Below, piece after piece: positions 54,955 to 64,000 of a DNA stretch of 64,000 nt. The position numbers and the translations under genes were made by a program. Positions within the stretch are counted from its first letter, which is position 1. Every line of letters begins with the position of its first letter. This DNA is from Aplectana chamaeleonis (lineage: Eukaryota > Nematoda > Chromadorea > Rhabditida > Cosmocercidae). The stretch is from contig JAPDOI010001312.1 in NCBI GenBank assembly GCA_029168955.1, forward strand, positions 124,001 to 188,000. Direction: 5' to 3'. The notes under the pieces are model-generated. The model was given only the letters and a program-made list of their open reading frames with translations, was not told the DNA's origin and made no database searches.

Positions 54955-57900
54955 GTACGTTTGTGCCGTGGCAGTGTGGAGGAAGGAAGATCGCCTCCGT
55001 GCAAACCGACGTCAACCCCTCCGAGAAGAGGGTTTTTGTCATGGGAGAGGTGCTGGTCGGCCGCAGCTCTCCTGAGGATTTTATTACAAAGGGCCGTCGA
55101 GAGGAATCCTGGTCCAGCGCAGAAGTACCTATGCGCCACGTGCGGCAAGGATGTTAACTGGAGACATACCAGCGTCCAGTGCTTCGAATGCCAAAGGTGG
55201 GTGCACTTCTCCTGTTCGGGCCTCAGTTCTGTGAGGCATCATGACTCATTCTTTCGTTGTGTTCCATGCTCTGCCCCCACCAATTCTGATTCCTCAATTA
55301 CCAACCGCCCCCCCCCTTCCATTGTTCACACTAATCTCAACGGCCTTCGCAACAAGTTATCTGAACTCTCTCTATTCGCACGTTCTCATCACCCGGATGT
55401 TATCATAGTTCAAGAAACCAAGCTCTCTCCTTCTACCACTTACCCCCAGCCTGACATTCCGGGATACACCGCCTATCACATGCCAAGGTCTGCTCTTGGT
55501 GGCGGAGTGTCTACTTCCGTACAATCTGCCTTACCTTCTCATATTATCCCTAATACTCCTAAGGACGGTACTCTTGAGTACATTCCTGTCCACCTCCCCC
55601 TCGAAACCCCTTTATCTCTATTTAACATCTACATTCCTCCTATAGCATCTTGTCTCCCCTCTTATAATCCTATTCCCCTCCTTAAGCAGTTGTACGACTG
55701 CTCACTCTCCCCTTCAACTGTCTTTGCGGGTGACTTCAATTCTCACACGTTCTGTTCCGCTCTTGATTCTGACGCCAGAGGGAAAGATGTCGAAGAATGG
55801 GCTGATGAGTGTGACCTGGTTATCCTCAATGATGACCAGCCCACTCGTCTCCCTGCCAACGGCCGACCTTCTAGCCCAGATATCTCTCTTGTGTCATCCA
55901 ATCTTTCTAATGCTTGCACGTGGTCCACATCCACATTTCTCTCCAGTGATCACATTCCCGTCTTTGTCTATATTGATCTCTCTGACTCTCTTGCCCCTTA
56001 CTCTAGTTTTCGTCATCGTACTTATCTTAATTTAGGCCTAGCAAACTGGACCCTCTTCAGAGATGTTGCACTCCGCCATGCGGTCGACTACCCATGGAAT
56101 GGTGATGTTCATCAGAAAGAGCGCCATCTAACATATGCCATCCGCAAGGCCATGAAAGCAGCAATTCCTGAGGGTCGTGTCAAGACCTTTTTTCCAAACG
56201 TCAGCAGGAAAATACTGCAGAAAAAGAGAACCAAAGATGAGAAGAGAGCCGCAGACCATCTAGACCCCGAGATTGCTGTGCAGGATAATGAGATCAAGCA
56301 GGATCTGGATAAGAACAAGAAGGAATGCTGGGAGAAGTTCACTGAAAAGCTGAATTTCAAGGCGGACGGAACTACGACGTGGAAAGTCTTGAGGAAAATT
56401 TCCGGAAAGTCCGCTCCCCCGATGAGCTCCGCTATTGAGTTCGAGGAGAACATCTTCAAATCAGGGAAAGCGGCTGTTTAAGCACTCGGCAAGAGTTTTT
56501 TCATCACACGCACCAAGCGAGGCGTGCAAAACAGAGTCACTGTTAGAGAGCTGAGCCGGTTGCCGCTCATGAACGCTTCTGAGGCCTTTACTCTCACACA
56601 AGTAGAGAAGGCTATCAAAGAAATGCGAAATTTGAAAGCTATCGGACCTGAAGGTATCTCCCCAGCCATCCTGAAGAAGCTTCCCACGGAACTTCTACCG
56701 ATGCTTGCAGATATCATTAACACTTCTTTCCGGACCTGCACTCTACCCCAAGCTTGGAAGACAGCCAATGTGATACCGTTGCCAAAGCCAGGCAAGTCCC
56801 AAAGCACGGCGGAAGGCTTTCAACCAATAATCCTGCTATCGCCCGTCGCTAAATTAGCTGAAAAGTTGATCGTGACAGACCTGGCTTATCAAAATGAGCG
56901 ACACCAGCATCAGCATGGGTTCAGGAAACTTCACTCTATTACTACTGCTCTATTGGAGATCGTGAGCTTTGCGGTCGTTGGGTTCAACATGAGAAAGCCC
57001 CTGAGAACGGTGGCAGTCGCCCTCGACCTGAGCAAAGCGGATGACTCTGTTAACTTGGGACTGCTGTCCGAGAAACTGCTCAAGTCGTCGCCACCTTCAT
57101 GGCAAAAGCGATAGATTGCAGTGTTAACGAAAGACCGCCGGGCTAAGGTTCTGTTCCAGAATCACGTATACGATAGCATTCCAATAGCAGCCGGTGTTCC
57201 GCAAGGCGGAGTGTTGTCTCCTGCACTATTTAGCCTGTATCTTGAGGACATTCCCGATCCTCCCAATGATATGAAGATTTTTATGTATGCCGACGACATC
57301 ACCATCATGTGCCAGGATCGTGACCTGCAGATAGCCGCTAACAAGATCAGCGCCTATCTCGTCGAGTTGAAGCTCTTCCTCGATAAAATGATGCTCACAG
57401 TCTCTGCTGCAAAATCCTCTGTTTCAGTGTTCACAACAAACACCAAGGAACACAGTGCCCATCCAGATGTCAAATGGAATGGTGACCTGTTGCCAGCACC
57501 AAAATTCCCCAAGCTGCTTGGCCTTATTCTTAATCCGTCACTGAAGTTCTACAAAAACGCGGAACAGAAACAAACAGTCGTCAAGGCTAGGCTTAATATC
57601 TTGAGAGCTCTTGGAGGAACATCATGGGGAGGCAGCCGAGAGACTATATTGAGAAACTACAGAGCAATACTTCACCCGGCTCTGGAATATGCGGCACCAG
57701 TGTGGCAGCACCTGGTGTCTGACAGCTTCTGGAATAAGCTGCAGCGTGTACAGAATGCTGCGCTTAGAATTGCTACCGGTTGTGCAAGGAGCTCCCCAAC
57801 AGAACATCTTCACGCGGAGGCCTGCATATTGCCGGTCAAGGAGCATTGTGAACTCCAGGCACAGCAGATGTATATTAATGTTCTGAGACAGCCGAATCAT

Positions 57901-58380
57901 CCGACAAAGAGAATCATGAAGCCCATAAGAGAGAGGTCGATTAGGACGCCGTTCGCCGATGCTCCTCGTGAAGTTGATGCACAGAGATGGGCCGATTACA
58001 ACATGGAAAGGCTTCGTCTTCTGCGTGAGGAGCACACCCAGTTTGTTCGAGGATATCTAACGAAGGCGGCTGTGAACCCTATCTTAGGAGCAATGCCGAC
58101 TCGGGTTTGCGAGTCCGAGTCTCAACTCGGCAGACGAGCCAGATGTGCTCTTGCCTCGCTGCGCTGTGGTCACTCTATACTGCTCATGTCTTACGTCAAC
58201 AAGATCGACAGCAGCCGATCAGACGCATGCCCGGACTGTGGTGCTCCCGGACATGACACGGCGCACTTGTTCATGTGCCCGAAGAGACCTACCTCCTTAA
58301 CCACAATGGACCTCTGGACGAATCCTGTCAAGGCCGCCCAGTTCCTCAACCTATGAAAAAAACCACTTTGGGGCTGCAGA
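54955..58380 (+). mobile_element. Jockey/CR1-like LINE with PHD-type finger
   Basis: The plus-strand element is inserted in RTE copy 2 in opposite orientation. It has one long coding frame with a short 3' end (GGGGCTGCAGAAGAAG, about 58368-58383). The junctions are approximate: RTE sequence is recognisable up to about 54945 and again from about 58385. A 5' UTR is lacking, so it is probably slightly 5'-truncated. Confidence 0.8.
54961..58356 (+). pseudogene. LINE polyprotein: 2A-like motif, PHD finger, AP endonuclease, RT; two nonsense codons
   Basis: One frame runs the whole way apart from TAA at 56479-56481 and TAG at 57112-57114; there is no frameshift. In order: LLRILLQRAVERNPGP (2A-like, 55075-55116); a C4HC3-style finger (CATCGKD, CFECQRWVHFSC, CVPC; 55137-55270); an endonuclease with HTNLNGLRNK, VQETK, FAGDFNSH and SSDHIPVF; an RT with GPEGISPAILKKLP, ALDLSKADDSV (motif A), AGVPQGGVLSPALFSLYL (motif B) and FMYADDITIMC (catalytic); and a terminal CPDCGAPGHDTAHLFMCP zinc knuckle. 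Domain content fits Jockey/CR1-type LINEs. The frame has no ATG near its start. Confidence 0.88.
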
Positions 58381-58510
58381 AGAAGCCACTTCCACCATTC
58401 TGACCAGTAGCATACTTGTCACCAACACCCTGGGTCCCCTGTGCTGGCGTATCGGCTGGCCCGGATTCGGTATCAGTATCGCGATATCCTATGAGACTCT
58501 CCATAGTTAC

Positions 58511-58848
58511 TGTTATGGCTGACAGATCAGGAAGTGATCTGAGAGAAAGTTTCCGTGATCGGCGAGGTTAGAATGCGGATGACCACCCAAGTAGGAGAGG
58601 TGGTCTCCCGTTGAGCAGATCAGATGAGTGATCCAGCGGGAAGCGGACCGCATAAAAGGTCGTTGGTGAGGGCCGGAGACATGTCAGCCTCAGCCGCCCT
58701 GCCCCGCTCATCTCTGGTGTTCAACTCTGGTGTTTGGATTATTCGCTACTAATAAATTCTACTGTATTGCCTCGTCTTCCCTGCAGCAGCACGGTAGCTC
58801 TCGCCTATTAGAGAGAGCAGAGAACTTTGTATTCTTTGGAATACAACA
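58511..58848 (+). repeat. 5' LTR (338 bp)
   Basis: It begins TGTTATGGCTGACAG and ends AATACAACA, so TG...CA termini. A TATA-like GCATAAAAGG lies near 58653 and a polyadenylation signal AATAAA at 58751-58756, giving plausible U3, R and U5 parts. Confidence 0.88.
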
Positions 58849-58849
58849 T

Positions 58850-58866
58850 TGGCGATCAGGAGTTCC
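58850..58866 (+). other. Putative primer binding site
   Basis: TGGCGATCAGGAGTTCC starts two bases after the LTR. TGG matches the CCA end of a tRNA. The priming tRNA was not identified. Confidence 0.6.
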
Positions 58867-59062
58867 ACTTGCTTGCTATTGGAGCAGCAGTGGAAGAGCT
58901 CAGACAGAGTTTCCGAGAACGATAGAAGGAAAGTTTTGGAAACTGAAAGAAGGCAGTTTTTCGGAAGGGAAAGAAGGAAAGTTTCCGAAAACTGATTGGA
59001 AATTTGCAGAAGTAGTTGCAGATTTCTGAAAAGAAAGGCTGTTAGCAGGAAGCCTAGGCCAG

Positions 59063-60050
59063 ATGGAAGATCCAGTCATGAATACTCAATTAGTTATGTC
59101 GATGTTCAAAGAGTTAATGGAAGAACAGAGAAAAGCTGCAGAGAAACAGCAGAAAGACATGTTAGAGCTCGTTCTGAACAGAATGTCAGGCACAAGTGGA
59201 GTCCAGAGAGAAACTGAAGAGATTTCAATTCCAAACATGATGTCGGCTCTGAGTAATCGAATAGAAAAGTTCATATTTGATCAGGATATGGACATGAGTT
59301 TCTCGAGATGGTTTTCTCGATACAAAGAAGTGTTTGCTGATGATGCAAGGCAGCTTCCTGAAAGTGCAAGGGTCAGACTGCTTGGTGAGAAGTTAGATTC
59401 GGTTTCATTTGAGAAGTGTCAGAGGCATGTTTTGCCAAAGGAGGTAGTTGAAATCGGATTCGACGAAACAGTGAACATTCTAAAACAGCTGTTTGATCTC
59501 AAGGCATCAGAGTTCACAACGAGATATCAATGCTTGAAAGTTGAAAAGAGTGATTTTGAAGATTATCTCACATACACAGGTAGGGTAAATGAGATATGTG
59601 AAAAGGCGAAAATCCACGAATTGGGTTCGGATGGAATAAAGTGTTTGCAATGGATTTTCGGACTGAAATCTCAGAAAGAAGCCGAGATAAGGCAGCGGCT
59701 CAATGCAGTGCTTGATAGGGAGTATAAGGCTGAACGAAAATTCCACTCCAAGAGTTGCGCATGGAATGTGAGAACTTTTTGAGTTTGAAGAGAGACAGTG
59801 AAACTATCGCTGGCAGTGTGAACTTCGTGGAGGAAACCACCAAAGTCGAAAAGAAAGCAATTCAGTGTTGGAATTGTGACGGTAACCATTTGGCAAGATC
59901 CTGCAAGTCAAAGCCTTGGGTTTGCAAGAAGTGCAAGAAAACTGGGCATAAAGAAAAATTCTGTGAAATTGCAAGTCAACGGCAGGCTGTGGAGAAGAAA
60001 TCGGTACAAAGAGGCTATCAGGGTGGAAATCATAGAAAGAACACGAAGCA
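59063..60050 (+). pseudogene. Ty3/Gypsy gag with two zinc knuckles, frameshifted
   Basis: ATG at 59063 opens about 230 codons of a helical, charged capsid-like protein (FSRWFSRYKEVF, ARVRLLGEKLD, DYLTYTGRVNEICEKAKIHE). A one-base shift near 59740 moves the frame to LQELRMECENFLSL and the nucleocapsid part. CX2CX3HX4C (from 59866) and CX2CX4HX4C (ending about 59964) are the zinc knuckles. It would package element RNA. An active relative probably has no shift here. Confidence 0.82.
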
Positions 60051-63000
60051 AGGCCTTAAGCGCAATGTGCACGTCGTTAAGATTGCAAATGTGGCTGTCG
60101 AGGTCAACTCCGCACGTGTCTATGTGGAAGTGATCGTGAATAATCGCCCTATAGAGTTTCTTCTAGACACAGGGTCCGATATTACGTTAATAAACGAGGA
60201 TGTTTGGAGAAAGATGGGGTCTCCAACCCTGCAAAGCACGAGTTTTGTAGTGAAAAATGCCAGTGGGACTCCCATGAAGGTTCGTGGGAAGCTGAGATGC
60301 GAGTTTGAGCTCAAAAGGTCAAAATCAGAAGGTTATGCATATGTGACGCCTTACAATTCGCTAATGGGTCTGGAGTGGATTCAAATGAATAAAGAAATGT
60401 CGCATCATATGAAAATGATGGTGGCAAAAGTTGAAAGTACAGTGTTTCCCGATGTGGGAGAGCAATTGAAAAGAACCTATCCGGCGGTGTTCGAGGAAGG
60501 TCTGGGATGCTGCACAAAGGAAAAAGCCGAATTGGAGCTCATACCAGGTGAACGACCAGTGTTCCGTGGTTGCAGACCTGTGGCACACGCTGCGATCGAG
60601 GCGGTCGACAAGGAAATTAACAGACTGCTGGATTTGGGTGTCCCTTACGCCAGTCAGCCATAGTGAATGGGCTACACCAATAGTATGTGTGAAGAAATCA
60701 AATGGAAAATTGAGAGTTTGTGCGGACTTCTCAACTGGTCTGAACAAGGCATTGCAGTCATTTGATTATCCTCTGAAAGTGCCAGAGGATATTTTTGCGT
60801 CTCTGAATGGTGGAACTGTGTTTTTGCAGATCGATCTGTCAGATGCTTATCTGCAGATTGAGTTGTCTAAAGAAGCGCAGAAAAAAGTTGTGGTGAACAC
60901 TCATCGTGGATTGTTTCTATACAACCGTTTGCCATTCTGAATAAGGACTGCACCGGGAATATTTCAGCAGATAATGAACAAGATGGTGTCAGGATTGAGA
61001 GGTGTGACTACGTACCTGGACGATATTTTGGTTTGCGGAAAAACCGAACAAGAGCATAAAGAGAATTTGCTGGCTTTGTTCGAGATTATCGGTGAATACG
61101 GATTCAGAGTGCGCTTGGAAAAGTGCGCATTTTCCGAACCGGAAATTCGTTACCTAGGGTTCATTGTTGATAAGAATGGCAGAAGGCCTAACCCGGAAAA
61201 GATTGAAGCCATCAAAAATATGGCTGTACCGAAGATTGTTGGTCAGCTACGAGCATTTTTGGGCATGGTAACGTACTACTCAGCATTCATGCCTACGATG
61301 AAAGATCTCCGTGGTCCATTAGACGCAATGCTGAAAAAGGATGTGAAATGGGAATGGAAATCTCAACATCAAACAGCGTTTGAGAAGTTGAAGGCAGCAT
61401 TGTCTAGTGAGATGAACTTGGCTCACTACGATCCCAAGCAGAAGATTGTGGTCGCAGCTGACGCTTGCGACTATGGAATTGGATGTGTAATCTCGCATAG
61501 GTATTCGGACGGCACAGAAAAGCCTGTAGCACATGCTTCGCGTTCTCTGACGAGCGCAGAGAAGAATTACTCTCAGATCGAAAAGGAAGCCCTGGGACTT
61601 GTGTTTGCAGTGAAAAAGTTCCATAAGTACGTATACGGAAGGAAATTTCTGCTGCTGACGGATCACAAACCGTTACTAGCCATCTTTGGTGACAAGAAGG
61701 GAGTTCCAGTGTACTCCGCCAATAGACTCATGAGATGGGCGACTATACTGCTTGGATACGACTTCGACATCGAGTATGTGAAGACCACGAAATTCGGACA
61801 AGCCGATGGATTGTCAAGGTTGATGCAGACGCATAAACTTGAGGAAGAAGACATTGTGATTGCAGCAGTTGAGAAAGATGTGTCTATGGTCCTAGAAGAT
61901 TGCATCAGAAAGTTACCAGTAACGCACAGGGACGTTGAGTTGCTTACGGGAAAAGACCCGTTGCTGAGTAAAGTTGTGCTGTTTGTGAGAAGTGGAAGAT
62001 GGCCGAAGATTGAGGGTGATCTGATTCCATTTCACAACAAGAAAGAGACACTGTCAGTTGTTGGTAACTGTCTCATGACTGGTGAAAGAGTGGTGATTCT
62101 CGCGAAGCTGCAGTCGCAAGTTTTGAAAGAGCTGCATGTTGGTCATCCTGGGATTGTGAGGATGAAAAAGGTAGCCAGAAGTTACGTGTACTGGCCTAAT
62201 ATTGACAAGGACTGCGAAAATGTTGTGCGGCAATGCGAGAATTGCCAAACTTGTGCAAAGAACCCTCGGAAAGTACCACTAGAAGCTTGGCCGGCAGCAG
62301 CTAATGTTTGGCAGCGAGTTCGTGTAGATTTCGCTGGTCCATTGCATGGTTTCTACTACATGGTGGTAGTGGACGCGTTCAGCAAATGGCCTGAGATGAT
62401 CGAAATGGTGAATATCTCTGCAAACCAAACAGTCAAGGTATTGAAAAGTTCGTTCGCAAGATATGGCTCGCCGGAGACCATTGTGAGCGACAATGGGACG
62501 CAGTTCGTGTCGGAACAGTTCAGGAAAACGTGCGAAGAGGGAGGAATCCAGCACGTGAGAACTGCCCCCTACCATCCACAGTCGAATGGGCAAGCAGAAC
62601 GCTTTGTAGAAACTCTCAAGCGAGGTATCAAAAAGCTAAAAGGGGAGGAGAGGCCAACAGAAGATACGCTGAATGTAGTGCTGCAAGCTTACAGAAGCAC
62701 GCCTAACTCTTGTCTTAAAGGCAGGGTTCTCGATAAAATCGGCTGTTGTGTTATCACCGTAGAATGGTAGATCTGACCATCACAAAAGTGAAAATAAATG
62801 AAAAATTGGAGAAAAAACGCTCAGGAGAAAGTTATGGCTTGGTGTCGTCCCGCCCCCAATTATCGAGATTTGGATAAAAGCCTGTTTTGTCAACTTTTAT
62901 TTTGCTTCTAAAGTAATTGCTGAACATTTCTGGAGACTACTGATTGCTTTAGCAAAAAAAAATGTCGGATAAGCAAGCATTAATGGAAATTGCGTTAATT

Positions 63001-63719
63001 AGGGGGCCGGCCGACACCGGTAATTGGCCGTTATACTTTGCTTTTGAGCGTTCTTCCCGCGAATTTCCGGTTTTTTTTTTCACTTACTTTTACTTTTGTG
63101 ATGGCCAAATCTACATTCTTATGACGAGAGCTCAAAAATCGTTTTTATCGCGAACCCTGCCTTTAATGAGAAATCTCCTGCCGAACTGTTATTGGGTAGG
63201 AAAATGAGAACGAGACTGAGCTTGCTGATTCCAGGCAAGAAAGAATGTGAAGATCTGCTCGCACAGGATAGGCGGGCCAGAATGAAGGAACAGTTTGATA
63301 GAAAAAACGGAGCTGTTCATAAGGAGTTCGAGGTTGGTGCTCTTGTGCATGTCCAGCGTTGGAAGGCACCACAGTTCGTATGGGTCAGAGGCAAGGTACT
63401 GAAACGCCTTGGAACCGTAAACTATGAAGTCATTGTGGACGGAAAGGTGGTTAGAAAACATGCAAACCAGATGCGCCAAAGGGAAGATGTGAATGCCCCA
63501 GGTAGAGAGGGGGAGGCGCTTAGAACTCTGCTCAATGTACTTGAGCTTGATGATGTGATGAACAATACGTCTGCAATCGAGCCGAACCCAACAAGCGACA
63601 ATGGCAATCCTCCGATGCTCAATATACGTCGAGAAGCCGATGATGCGGAATTCAATCACCAACCACGACGTTCCATCAGAATCAGACGGCCTCCTCAACG
63701 ATATGGAATCAATGCTTAG
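60051..63719 (+). pseudogene. Ty3/Gypsy pol: protease, RT, RNase H, integrase
   Basis: The protease has LDTGSD (60163-60180). RT runs from EWATPIVCVKKSNGKLRVC through FLQIDLSDAYLQ (motif A) to TYLDDILVC (61014-61025). RNase H has VVAADACDYG, EKEALGLVFA and TDHKPL. Integrase has an HX3H...CX2C finger (about 62130-62245), then VDFAG, VSDNGTQF and NGQAERF for the DDE triad, and a C-terminal WVRGKV domain to the stop at 63717-63719. The frame shifts near 60650, has TGA at 60938-60940 in LPF-stop-IRTAPGIF, and is split by the TTAA element at 62719-63162, after which it resumes in phase. No replication-competent product is expected. Confidence 0.9.
62719..63162 (+). mobile_element. AGGCAGGG-type TTAA element, copy B, in integrase
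   Basis: The left end is AGGCAGGGTTCTCGATAAA and the right end is TTATCGCGAACCCTGCCT. The flanks are perfect TTAA (62715-62718 and 63163-63166). The body is 444 bp, very similar to 27083-27524. It inserted after the Gypsy element did, so this family moved recently. Confidence 0.9.
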
Positions 63720-63810
63720 ATTATATTATTAACTTGTTAATTTTGCTTAGTGCGATTGTATTTTCGTTATTTTTGTAGTCGATTCGTTTTGAATTTTTGT
63801 AATAACTCAT

Positions 63811-64000
63811 CTACTAGGGGAGGTGTTATGGCTGACAGATCAGGAAGTGATCTGAGAGAAAGTGTCCGTGATCGGCGAGGTTAGAATGCCGATGACCACC
63901 CAAGGAGGAGAGGTGGTCTCCCGTTGAGCAGATCAGATGAGTGATCCAGCGGGAAGCGGACCGCATAAAAGGCCGTTGGTGAGGGCCGGAGACATGTCAG
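63811..64000 (+). repeat. Polypurine tract and 3' LTR (partial)
   Basis: AGGGGAGG ends at 63823 and serves as the plus-strand primer site. The LTR starts TGTTATGGCTGACAG at 63824 and is cut by the window end after 177 bp. Compared with the 5' LTR it has four substitutions (for example TTTCCG against TGTCCG) and no indel. Confidence 0.9.

Larger units (their letters stand above)
51731..58510 (-). mobile_element. RTE-clade LINE, second copy, broken and nested
   Basis: This is the same family as 35341-38526. The 3' tail (TGAG)n lies at 51731-51752 against the minisatellite. Coding blocks follow at 51760-52697 and 53253-54954, and the N-terminal stretch is at 58385-58510. It is interrupted by a TTAA element (52702-53248), by a second LINE (about 54955-58380) and by a Ty3/Gypsy element at 58511. 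About 300 bp of RTE sequence are missing across the LINE insertion. The true 5' end lies beyond the window. Confidence 0.88.
58511..64000 (+). mobile_element. Ty3/Gypsy LTR retrotransposon, defective, cut by the window end
   Basis: 5' LTR 58511-58848, primer site, gag, protease, RT, RNase H and integrase in that order, polypurine tract, and the first 177 bp of the 3' LTR. Domain order PR-RT-RH-IN with YLDD defines Ty3/Gypsy. No envelope-like frame is seen. It is inserted beside the start codon region of RTE copy 2. The shared LTR part differs at 4 of 177 positions. Lesions are a frameshift in gag, one in RT, a stop in RT and a TTAA element in integrase. Confidence 0.92.

Noticed and set aside
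675..63162. Firm assignment of the TTAA elements to piggyBac.
   Set aside because: TTAA flanks suit piggyBac, but the AGGCA end is not its usual terminus, and the palindromic TTTAAA site cannot distinguish a TTAA from a TA duplication.

Overview
The window is eukaryotic, repeat-dominated DNA. It most likely comes from a nematode, and a strongylid or hookworm-like genome is my best guess. The basis is an RTE-1-like LINE with the amino-acid signature known from rhabditid and strongylid worms, together with further RTE, Jockey/CR1-like, Penelope-like and Ty3/Gypsy elements and dense short TTAA-flanked inverted-repeat elements. I see no convincing host protein gene, no rRNA and no bona fide tRNA. 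Almost everything that can be named is a mobile element or a repeat array. The species guess is inference; the element identities rest on motifs visible in the sequence.

Layout. About 0.14-8.7 kb is one minus-strand RTE-1-like LINE. It is split by a 4.84-kb hAT-like element (1323-6166, perfect 8-bp target duplication) and by a TTAA element (675-1249); taking out either insertion on paper leaves the LINE in frame. From 8.8 to 14.3 kb there are degraded short elements, a 98-bp hairpin and a 1.1-kb element with long terminal inverted repeats. From 14.3 to 23.1 kb, two oppositely oriented copies of a GC-rich composite repeat (14.29-15.37 and 21.87-22.94 kb) bracket an AT-rich Penelope-type reverse transcriptase (16.6-18.2 kb), a TTTA microsatellite and several foldback elements. 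From 23.4 to 34.6 kb there are 42-bp, 24-bp and other minisatellites and four short elements, with long stretches in which nothing is recognised.

From 35.07 to 40.2 kb is a train of TTAA elements. One of them hosts an apparently intact RTE retrotransposon (35341-38526; a 1024-codon endonuclease/reverse transcriptase with a TGAG tail). A sibling element at 48.05 kb preserves the empty insertion site. From 44.3 to 47.1 kb is a 5'-truncated Penelope element with a GIY-YIG endonuclease, repeated termini carrying hammerhead-ribozyme-like cores, and an inserted foldback element. From 51.3 to 64 kb there is a deep nest. A second RTE copy, inserted in a 42-bp minisatellite, is itself interrupted by a TTAA element, by a PHD-finger LINE with a 2A-like NPGP motif and two nonsense codons, and finally by a Ty3/Gypsy retrotransposon that also carries a TTAA element and runs off the window.

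How it fits together. Autonomous elements (RTE, PHD-finger LINE, Gypsy, Penelope) supply polymerases and endonucleases. Non-autonomous TTAA elements, of which I count 17 full or partial copies, parasitise them and each other. Insertion order can be read directly from the nesting. The unexplained material is the set of inverted-repeat families, the composite GC arrays and the 21/42-bp minisatellites, which keep a similar open frame at separate loci.
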